DNA of 64,000 nt from Phoronis australis (Eukaryota; Phoronida; Phoronidae): assembly GCA_002633005.1 (NCBI GenBank), contig NMRA01000228.1, forward strand, positions 431,290 to 495,289, written 5' to 3'. The translations under genes were made by a program, and so were the position numbers. Of the stretch, positions 48,096 to 58,400 are shown one piece after another. The notes under the pieces are model-generated. The model searched no databases, had not been told where the DNA came from, and saw nothing but the letters and a program-made list of their open reading frames with translations. Position 1 is the first letter of the stretch, and each line of letters starts with the position of its first letter.

Positions 48096-49365
48096 TGTCA
48101 CGTTTTCAGCATTTTACATTTTACCCGTGTATGTAGCACTGAACATGGAATCCAGCAATAATGAATTACCAGTTTCTTCAACCTCAGAACTCACTGTTAA
48201 TCGTAGAAAGTACTGTCCGTTTTATAATTGAAAGTAGCCCTAATTAAAAGTCAGCTTATTGATGGAATCCGTGTTTTAAGTGTTCAACAGGTTCAGTGTT
48301 ATAGATTTTACAACTGTCTTGCATGTCTTCCAAGTCGCGTTCTAAAGCATGTAATGCAGTTAATTCTGTCAAATCTTCATTATGGCATTTGCGTCAGAAC
48401 TTCGGTCTAAGACAGAAAATTGGTACAGAAACGCCGACACTTAATCTCCACCTAGGAACCAGGGGACCGTTCCAAGAAAATTGACTAGGCTAAGACAAAT
48501 CTTAAATGTGAGTCAATTTTAAGATAAAACAAAATAAAACAAATTTGTATTAAGCCTGTAAAAGAAGAAGAGACTGACTTAAGTTTTTGGCTGACATTTT
48601 GTCTTAAATTTGATGTAACTTACCGGATGTGGGAAGTTCGGAGGTTGACTGGAGACTGGAACGTTCCCCTAATACTGGTTCCCTGCTTACACTAAAGTTT
48701 TCCATCGTTGTTTGAAGCATTTATGTGATAATAACGGCCAACGTTGTCTTACCAGCCCTGCTGATTTGGCCGCATAGTATATTGCATCAATTCCACAACC
48801 CACAAGTAATGACGTTAACAAACACTGTTCAAGATACCTGGTCAGTCCCGGGCAGGCCTCTGCGAATTTCCAAAAAAGCACAGCCCATCGGCCATTGTTA
48901 CAGGTTTCAGACGGGGGGGACAGATGTAGCCGATGGGCCAGGTTGACATTGAGACAACCTCGGCAAGTCGATCCGGCGGCCAGGTGGGCATTGAGTCCGA
49001 GTCGGCAAGCAAACACCCCGAAATTGATCATGAACCATGGGCGGCGCAGCACTGATATAAGTGGGGGCGGCGGTTATAGCCCTCCATCCTCCTATGGTGC
49101 GCCACCCATGTGAACAAGTGGGTGATCGGTGTGTACGTGGCAAGTGGCTCCCACGTGGTCGCCCCGCGATACTATCTACAGGGCAGTTCAATCTTTTGAC
49201 CTCTGCGAATTCCGAAATAGTTCAGAGACAAAAGCACCGTTTATCGCCGTACCGGTTTCAGGAATGGGTCTTCGAATTTTTTCTTTCTAAATCCCCAGAA
49301 AAGCACCGTTTATCAGCTATTGTTACAGGTTTCAGGCAAAAGGCAGGCCTGCGGCCACCCACTCC

Positions 49366-49565
49366 AGGGGCAGATTCAGGATTTTGAGTTAGGTGGGGCC
49401 AGGACCAGGGCGCAGTAATAACCAGAACTTCGGCAGATGCGCTGGCCCAGCCTAATGTGGGGATGCAGGTGTCTCGAATTTTTGGGTTTGCGGACCTTAT
49501 GACTAAAAAAAACGGTAAAGGGGTTTGTTCAGGGCCTATGCATTGTTTATTCACCCTCCCCCCCN
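49366..49565 (-). mobile_element. MITE copy of the CAGGGGCAGATT family
   Basis: Begins CCAGGGGCAGATTCAGGA. The interior (CTCGAATTTTTGGGTTTG, GGTTTGTTCAGGGCCTATGC) is the reverse complement of the 28767 copy. It ends in a C run with a single N at 49565. Confidence 0.6.
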
Positions 49566-50239
49566 AAGGCGAAATTAGTGTGAACTGTCTCGCAGCAACG
49601 CATTGTAGTGGCATACCAGGGAGGTAACGGTCAGTAGTCGACGACACACTACAGGCGGTTAGTTATGGTAGTAAATTGGTCTGGCCAACTTAGTTCAGTG
49701 AACTCACAAGCTTCACGTTTGACAACCCCAAAATTGCCGATTCAAAAATGACGCTTGAACGCATTGCCTGTGACTGGAAGTAGGTGCCGGCTCATTCAGC
49801 AGTGATTCAAATGAAGGTCGGATAATAGTGGTAATGTTTTTAAACCACAAGGCGTAAACAATATCTCATTCAATGCGGAGTTTAATTGCAAACTCATTTT
49901 ACTAAAATAGAAAAAAGCAGCTTGGCTCAGACAAGTGTGAAGTTTCGAAAATATGTGAGATAAGCAAGTATATTGAGATCACTTACAACTTGAGATAAGT
50001 AAATATCCAACAGTGGCACGATATCAGAGTGGAATGCGCAAATGAAAAAAATACCATTTAAACGGGAACAATTTATTCCGCCACAGAAACCTGCGCAAAA
50101 TTCCAAGTATGGCGGTACACGTCAAAGCCCGCTGGCCGGGCACGACCCTGTTACGGTCGTGGTCCACTGATCTTTATGGAGCAAGTTCGGTGTTTTGGCA
50201 CAGCGGCAGTCGAATGCGTCCAAAAGTCGTGTTCTGTTT

Positions 50240-50660
50240 TCAGGTCAGTGTAGGAATACGTTTGCCAAATTTTACAAAAATCCTAGAAGGGATTCAGGAA
50301 ACATTTGCAGATGGAAAATGTCATTAGGGGACACCGCAGTAGTCGAACCCGTCCGAAAATCAACATCATTTGTGTGATGCTTGTAAGTAGTAACACACCG
50401 ACTAATTTTCATAATGATCATCCGAGCAGATTGGCATGCAGATATTGCGACAGAGATGGACATCTCGTTAATATTAATGTCCACTAAGTGGCGCAGAATA
50501 GGTCAAATCCGGACAATTACCACAAGGTGGCACAGAATATGTCGAATCCATAAAAAATGAAATGGCATTGTCACCTCTTTAATGGAAACCTACTTAGCGA
50601 ATTTCATGAAAATCCATCTATGTACTCCGAAGATGCGGTGGCAAACGAAAACGAATCTTT
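50240..50660 (+). mobile_element. degenerate CCACTAG-family copy
   Basis: TTGCCAAATTTTACAAAAAT, GGGGACACCGCAGTAGTCGA, CCACTAAGTGGCGCAG (near 50480) and ACAAGGTGGCACAGAATATG (near 50522) correspond to successive subunits of the family. The termini are not recognisable. Confidence 0.6.
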
Positions 50661-51153
50661 TGAATACCGGTAATGACCAGTGTCGCAGCAGTACGCGAGT
50701 TGGATGGGTCCGAAACTCATCGTCATTCGTCGTTAGCATCTAATGGACACACCTGTTACATTTCCATGAGATCCTGCACAGGTTTTAGGGGATACATCAA
50801 GCAGAGACGACGGCAATGGGCGCAATATTTTCCTAATCCACAACCGGGATGCGTAAAAGTTAAATCGTTTTTCACCTCAAACAACATTTGACTATGGACC
50901 ATTTAAAATTATGAAATTAGTCTCAATAGTTTCAAACTGGGTATAATCTCGGGGCTTTGAAAAATCTTAATTGCTCAAGACCAAGCTCTACCAGTCGTGG
51001 CTTGTCACTGAGTGCCATTTTATGTGCCATATGTTTTTAAACTTAGAAATCGCTTCTAGTCTCAGAAAGTCAGGAATATACCGAGGTCAATTGAATAGCT
51101 GTAGGCCTAATTGTTCTAAAAATTTCGCCTCATGAACGGGTATACAGGTCCTG

Positions 51154-53767
51154 CAGTGGCGGATCTAGGATATCACAAGGGGGGGCCCAACATTTTGTCT
51201 GTAAACATTTGCTCCAAGCATTGACGATTGTAGATGCGCATAGCACCGAACGGCAGGAGGTCGAGAGGGAGGTTCCCAGGAAAATTTTTCTCATTTTTTC
51301 CTCTAAAAATCAAGCATTTTCCTTGATTCCTGAAGTATTATCCAAGAAAAAAGGCAAAAAAAAACGAAGAAAGTGTCAACCAGGAAAAACTGCAACTACC
51401 ACGGACTTACGGCCTAGCGGATAAAGTGTGCGTGCTTTACCACTGCACCACCACGACCTCACCCCCATTTGATACTAAGAGACCTTCTTGTTTATGGTCC
51501 ACAGCGTTTGCGCGCGAAAACTTCTCCTTTTTGTAATGCTCATTGCATGTTTTATATTTTGTGCAATCAGTTCGTAACAAATTTGTTGCATTTAAAATAG
51601 TCTTCAATTGCCCAAAAGACCAAATCTTTTTTTGTATTGGCAATAATGACGCGATTGCTTTGGAAAAGAGAGAATTATGAGTTTCTGAATGATTCACTAA
51701 AGCTTCGATTAAAATTGACATCTTACCAGCAGCTTCTGTTTTTTCACCATCACTCAGATTCCAGTTTCTTTAACAAGAGAAACGCAGAGCGTTGAAATGC
51801 GCCGTATACGGTATCCTTCTAGGGCTGTTTATTGGTACCATAAAGTGGCCAGTAGAGGGCATATATGTAGTATGTTGTACTTTGCAAAATGGAAAGGCAT
51901 GGTCATTGTCTCCTCAATAGGCTAGGGGCAAAATGTGAGTGACCTTCATAATACAAGCACATCCTATACATCAGTTGCTTAAAGCACCACAGGAACATAG
52001 AATTAAAAACAAATTTACCAACATAAATTTAGTAAAGATCCTGCAAACGGTTTGGGAGATACAGCCATGGGCGCAAAAAAAACTGCCACTAGGAGGCGCC
52101 TCAGTAATCAAACTCATGGGAAATTCAGCGTCAACCGTCCTCTTCATAGTAAGGACATACATGTACATGCCAATTTTCACAATCACACTTAGAGCGGTTT
52201 GGTTGATAGAGGGGTGGACGCCAAAAACAGTAAAAATGGCCACTGGGTGTCGCAAACTAGGTCGAATCCATCCGAAAACTGGAGGATAGCGTCATCGCAC
52301 TAATAGGTGCCTACATACCAAATTTCAGGAAAATCCGTTAAGGACTTGTGAAGGTACAGAGGTAAACGTAAAAAAATAAAATTGCCACTAGGGGGCACAC
52401 TGGTAGGCGGATCCGTCCAAAAGTCGTCATCGTCTGTTGTTAACATCATATAAATACACTTATTAAATTTCGTAAAGATCCTACGAACGGTTTAGGAGAT
52501 ACAGCCATAGGCGCAAAACGAAAACAAAACTGTCACTAGGAGGCGCCACAGTAGTCCAAATCGTCTGAAAATCATTGTCAGCTGTCCTCTTTATACTATA
52601 AGCACATACATGCCAATTTTCACAATCATCCTTTGAGCGGTTTGGTCGATAGAGGGGTGGACGCAAAAATACAGACTCGAAAACAGTAAAAATGTCCACT
52701 AGGTGGTGCAAACTACGTTGAATCCATCCGAAAACGGGTGGATAGCGTCATCTCACTAATAGGTGCCTACATGTTAAATTTCATGAATATTCCGTTAAGG
52801 ACTTTTGAAGATACAAAGGTAAACGTAAAAAATAAAATTGCCACTAGGGGGCACACTGGTAGTCGGATCCGTCCAAAAGTCAATTTCGTAAAGATACTGC
52901 GACTGAACGGTTTAGGAGATACAGCCATAGGCGCAAAAATAAAACTGCCACTAGGAGGCGCCACAGTAGTCGAGATCGTCGGAAAATCATCGTCAACCGT
53001 CCTCTACATAGTAAGCATATACATGCCAATTTTCACAATCATCCTTTGAGCGGTTTGGTTGATAGAGAAAAGAGACTCGAAAACACTAAAAATGGCCACT
53101 AGGTGGCGCAAACTATGTCGAATCCACCTGAAAACGGGAGGATACCGTCATCTCACTAATAGGTGCCTACATACCAAATTTCATGAAAATCCGTTCACGA
53201 CTTTTGAAGATACAAAGGTAAGCGTAAAAAACTAAAATTGTCACTAGGGAGCACACCGGTAGTCGGATCCGTCCGAAAGTTCGCACATGCCGTCCCATTT
53301 ATGAATGTAACATATGAACGTATGTCAAAGGCTGGGAGTAATTATAGTCCTAGGTCAAAGGGTTTTGGAGATAAAGCAGCGGACGCCCGGAGATGACGGG
53401 ATAATGCGTCCACATATAAATATGTGGGCGCATAAAAATGAAGTAATTTTCTTCATTGCACAGTGGAGGAGACGACGGAAACGGAGTCGTAGTGCCCAGC
53501 GCCACTGCCGCGGTCACCCGAGATATCGCGGGAGAGCATAGATACTTATCATAGTTCCGTTACGATTGCGCCGTGTTCCGAATTTGACACTTGAAATTGG
53601 ATCTGAGCTCCCCCAAACATTAAAACTGCACATATTTAAATCTTGTTTCAGTCGTATAATCTTAATTACCGGGGTTAATTTATAAACTCAACATTTCCCT
53701 ACGATCTTGCTGTTCAATTTTTTTTTGTGGCAGCCAAAGGGGAGGGGGGGCACTAAATCCGCCTATG
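51154..53767 (+). mobile_element. CAGTGGCGGATC-type TIR element interrupted by another element
   Basis: Left end CAGTGGCGGATCTAGG (51154). Right end is the reverse complement of CATAGGCGGATTTAG (about 53765). The left part 51154-51773 and right part 53434-53767 together match the uninterrupted copy at 24748-25727. The join falls inside CTTTAAAAATGAAG. The intervening 1.66 kb is a CCACTAG-family copy. Confidence 0.8.
51774..53433 (+). mobile_element. CCACTAG higher-order repeat element, complete copy, nested
   Basis: Starts CAAGAGAAACGCAGAGCG and ends with a palindromic CCACATATAAATATGTGG followed by GCGCAT. The body is a succession of subunits of about 150 bp. Their cores lie near 51849, 52086, 52240, 52385, 52533, 52696, 52841, 52948, 53095 and 53241. 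Cores cycle through CCACTAGGAGGCGCC, CCACTAGGTGGCGCA and CCACTAGGGGGCACA types. No coding frame. Subterminal ATGCGCC is repeated inverted at the two ends. Confidence 0.8.
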
Positions 53768-53769
53768 AA

Positions 53770-55110
53770 GGCAGTTGTAAATAATACTGATGGATGCAAT
53801 TAAAGTTAATACAACATAAAAAGAATCAAATTCCGAAGTATTAAAACATTCTTTCCAGAAGAAAGGACTCGCCGAGAAAGCTTACGAGGGAGAACAGCAC
53901 GCCATTCGTGCAAGTGGTTAAAAAATAATTTGTCTTAAGAGCTACCATGGGCAACAAAAATGCTCATCAAAATACTCAGGGCATTATATCATAGCATTTG
54001 CATGCAACTGCGTTCAAAACAAAAGAGGAAAGAGTACCCATGGTCATGAAAGAGAGGTTCTTAAGCACTTCTTGTCAGTGTGCGAGTTATTTCCAGAGGC
54101 ACCCACTTTAAATTAGGCCCGAGTCCAAGAATCGAACTTTTGATTTAGACGGCTATAACATTGGTCTTAAATTGTTCCTCACTAAGTGGACAAGTTATTT
54201 CTGGGTTTGCCAAGAAGTGATATTTAATGCCTATGTCATTTCCCAAGATATTGCTCGGTACATACTATGTCACCCCACGACAAGCCAAATTGAAGAGCTT
54301 TGTCTCCAGCAATAACCAATGGTCAGTTATTTTGACGCCCTCAAATCACTTGTAAATTGTTAAAGGCACAATTTGAGAACAGTTTCATGGCGTTAAGTTG
54401 CCTGAATTAGCAGTTGTTCTTGTGCTAGAAGATGGGTTATTATTTTAAGTAATGGGACGGAAGACTAGATGTAGTGAAAATAGACATAAAAATTATTGTT
54501 CAGTCTATCAAGTTGTCCAGAGACTAGTCAGTCACAGAACTGAGTAACCAAGAAAAGCACCCAACTGCATCACACTTTCAGTCTATTGGACCAGAAAATG
54601 CTCATGCCCCACGGTACTTTATCAAGACAGCCGTCACCAGAATTATGGTATTACTGCCTGGCCTGTCAAAAAAGACACATAATTTTTCTGATAAAAAAGT
54701 CAACAAGTCAAGAAAACAACACTAATCCACAAAAAGAGGTTTGTATTATCAGCCTCATAACAGTAACTATGCAAATTAAAAAAGCATGCGGCTAAAATCT
54801 ACCTAGCTTTGGATAGTAACGGTAAGGAACAATTCAATTCTTGAAAACTACTACAACATCATACATATACCAGAACATCAATATTTTGGTGTCTGAAGGC
54901 TTTCATATCATTTGAGATTAGACTCCCAGAGGAACTGAACCATACTCCAAGATAGTCAAGCTGAAATAAAACTGGTACCATCGCTGAGCAAGAATACTTT
55001 CTGTAGAACAACAGAAATTAAATAAATAACTAAGCACCTTTGTAACACAGGACTAGATGTTGAGAACTTATGTCATGACATACAATTACACATTTTTTAT
55101 AAAATCAATG
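53770..55110. other. intergenic region between the convergent 14-3-3 genes
   Basis: No recognisable domain. The right end may include the 3' UTR of the second 14-3-3 gene. Confidence 0.4.
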
Positions 55111-55129
55111 TAAAATGAATATCCAAGGA

Positions 55130-55135
55130 TTTATT
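55130..55135 (-). terminator. candidate polyadenylation signal of the second 14-3-3 gene
   Basis: TTTATT on the plus strand reads AATAAA on the gene's strand, 266 bp after its stop codon. Confidence 0.45.
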
Positions 55136-55400
55136 CATGGATAAATTTGGCATTTTGATTTCCGATAGCCCCAGAACTGTAAAAACACTTTAGGATATGG
55201 CACTTCTGTAGTCTGTCAGCGTATTTGAGTAAACAACTTGGGATTTCAACGCCTGAGTACAAACCCAAGAAACAGCAGTTCGACTGTTGGCCTGTTGACA
55301 GTAAACTAAGCAAAGAAGAACTTCCAACAAGGGAAGAATGAAGACAAAATGTAAAACTGTAGCCCTGACGTGCTAGTATATTGAGACGATGTTTCAACAA

Positions 55401-58400
55401 TCAGTTGTCGTCACCATCACGATCCTGATCCTGGTTATCTGATGTCCACAGCTGAAATGAACAAAAAAAAGTCATAAACACACGGTTGGCATCAACTCAA
55501 CATTCAATTGGTGTATTAAACAATTTAGGCATCTGTTTCTGATTAGGTATCAATGGTAAATATTCTCCAATTCGGGACACCTATAGTCCAGAAAAAATGA
55601 TTTTTTTGTTCTGAAGATTGGGACATGGACTATTTTGCTGTTCATTGTATTTCTCAAATTTCTGACACTGTGTTTTGTATCAACAGTCTTAAAATAATAG
55701 ACTTTGCAACCCTTCAGATAAGTTGGATTTCACTCAGATAAAATTGCTCAGGCCAGTGGTATCCATCTTATCAGTTTTACTGTATATATCTGTTAAAGTT
55801 TTTGCTGTGACCTTGCAAAATGACGTCATGGTTGCTAAATTCGACTGACACCAGGAGATGCCTCACATGCCAACCACATATGAAATTTCCTTTTCAAGAT
55901 ATTGCAACATTTTGCAAGTCAAATTCATAAAATTTCTATTATGAACTTGAAAACAAGGATAAGGCCAAAAAATCGACTGGCCTGGAGTTACTTCACCTAA
56001 ACCTCGGTATAAAATACTAACAAAATGAAAAGCTTCCTTCTTGACAAATCTAATTCGAACTCTTAAATTCCTCTTTACTGCCTTGTTTTCAAGGTCAAGG
56101 TTGCTACACTCCACTAGTTATGTTGGAGATATGCTAACTATACCTTGGAATAAAATAAAAAACAAGAGCAATGCGGAGCATTGAAATGCGCCCACGAGTG
56201 CATCGCAAATGGTGTGCTTTTAGGGTTATTTATTTGTATCATAAAAATGGCTCCTAGGTGGCACAAAAACGTACAATCCATCCAAAAAACGGGAACATGC
56301 CATATTTCATAAATATCTGTCAAGGAACTTCAGAGAAACAAAAAACAGGACAAAGTGAAATTGCCACAAGTGGGCACAGAATCCATTGGATCCGCCTGAA
56401 AGTAGTCATACTCTGTTGTTATCTTAATACAGCTATGGGCGCGAAACGAAACAAAACAAAACAACTACTAGGAGGGGCCACAGTAGTCAGTCGCCATCAT
56501 CAAACGTCCTCTTCACACTGAGAACATTTCAATTTTCAAAACCATCCCTAGAAGGATTTGGTTGACAGAGGGGTGGATGCCAAAAACCAGGGTTTGAGAA
56601 CACCAAAAATGGCCACTATGTGGCGCAAAATACCTCGATTCCATCCCAAAACAGGAGCAAAGCGTTAGGACAATCTGTTGAGGACCTTTGAAGATACAGA
56701 GGTAAAAAACCACTAAAATTGCCACTAGGGGGCACACCAGTGGTCAGATCCATCTGAAAGTCGTCGTTGTCCGTAGTCAACATCATAAATTAAGTAAAGA
56801 TCTTGCAAACTGTTTAGGAAATACAGCCATGAACGTAAAACAAAACTGCCAACAGGAGGCGTCACAGTAGTCGAAGTCGTCGAAAAAACCTTCGTCAGCC
56901 GTCCACTTCATAGTTAAAACATACATGCCCATTTTCACAATTATCTTGAAAGCGGTTTGGTTGATAGACGAGTGGACGCCAAAAAAACAGACTGGAAAAC
57001 AGTAAAAATGGCCACTAGGTGGCGCAAACAAGGTCGAATCCATCTGAAAATGGAGAGATAGCATCACATCATTAACAGATGCCTGTATGCCAAATTTTAT
57101 GAAAATACGTTGAGGACCTTTGAAGATACAGGGGTAAACGTAAAAATAAAATTGCCACTATGTGGCACACCAGTAGTCAGACCTGTCCTAAAGTCGTCGT
57201 CCTGCATTATTAACATCATATAAATACACTTCCTAAATTTGATAAAGATCCTGCAAACGATTTAGGAGATACAGCCATAGGCGCAAAAAACAAAATTGCC
57301 ACTAGGAGGCGCCACTGTAGTTGAAGTCGGAAAAGCATCGTCAGCTATCCACTTAATTTTCACAATCATCCTTTGAGCGGTTTGGTTGATGGAGGGACCG
57401 ACGCCCAAAAACAGACTCGTAAACAACAAAAATGGCTACTAGGTGGCACAAAATACCTTGAATCCCTCCAAAAATGAAAGGATAGCGTCACCTCATTAAT
57501 AGATGCCCATGTGCCAAATTTCATGAAAATCGGTCAAGGACCTCTGAAGATACAGAGGCAAACGTAAAAAACTAAAATTGCCACTAGGGGGCACAGCGGT
57601 ATATGGGTCGGTCGGAAACTCGTCGCCCTGTCGTCAACCCCATAGGAACACACTTGCCAAATTTCAATAAGATCCTACAGGGATTTAGGAGATACAGCCG
57701 CGGATGCCCTGACAGAGATGACAGCAATATGCACCCACATATAAATAAGTGGGCGCATAAAAATCTAAAACTCCCTTCTGTAGACATTGTGGCAAACAAA
57801 TTTTCCCATGTCAAAACTAGATTTTCTCTGTAATGATGTCAACATCACCAAAATCGACAGGCACCTGTGTTAACCACCTACATCTCAGTACAAAACAGAA
57901 ACATCACTTAAAGCTCCATTTAGAAAAATCATTTTCCCAACAGAAATGTACACGACTGCTCCCCCATGGCAAATTCCTTGGAGTTATTAAGATCTTTCTG
58001 GTTAGTGGTGGTGTGCACAAGCCAAGGACTCCATTGTCTTGCTCAGGCAGGTTACATAATGGAGGTTGGGACATAACACACAGTTGCAATGCCCATTATT
58101 TAAAATTCTCCAAGTATTTTTTGTTCACACGCTACAGGTCGCATTTCCTATCCAATCAACATGAAACTTACAAACATTGAGTGCATTTTGAATTTGTCAA
58201 AGCCCATTGTTTTTGGCAGAAATCGGATTCAAGATAGCACTGTGTCATCCATTTTGCAAAACGTTATGCTCCTGCTCTGTGGGGGTGAGTTTCCCAATTT
58301 AGCTGATCGGGAACTCAGGTTACAACCATGTCGTTATCAGTTTGACAGTGATAGCAAAATACATGACAAAAAAATCCATGTATTCTCATCAGAAACAGAT

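Noticed and set aside
48687-49391. Overlapping open frames on both strands near 49 kb
   Set aside because: They cover a locally repeated, GC-rich block (TTGTTACAGGTTTCAG recurs near 48895 and 49320) next to a transposon copy. Neither strand gives a recognisable protein.
51774-53433. Classical satellite DNA
   Set aside because: The subunits are arranged in a discrete element with fixed ends that inserts as a unit elsewhere (56163, 36171), so it is a mobile element with internal repeats and not a satellite block.
54100-54165. Reverse-strand B-box-like word GTTCGATTCTTGG
   Set aside because: No convincing A box at proper spacing and no cloverleaf pairing.
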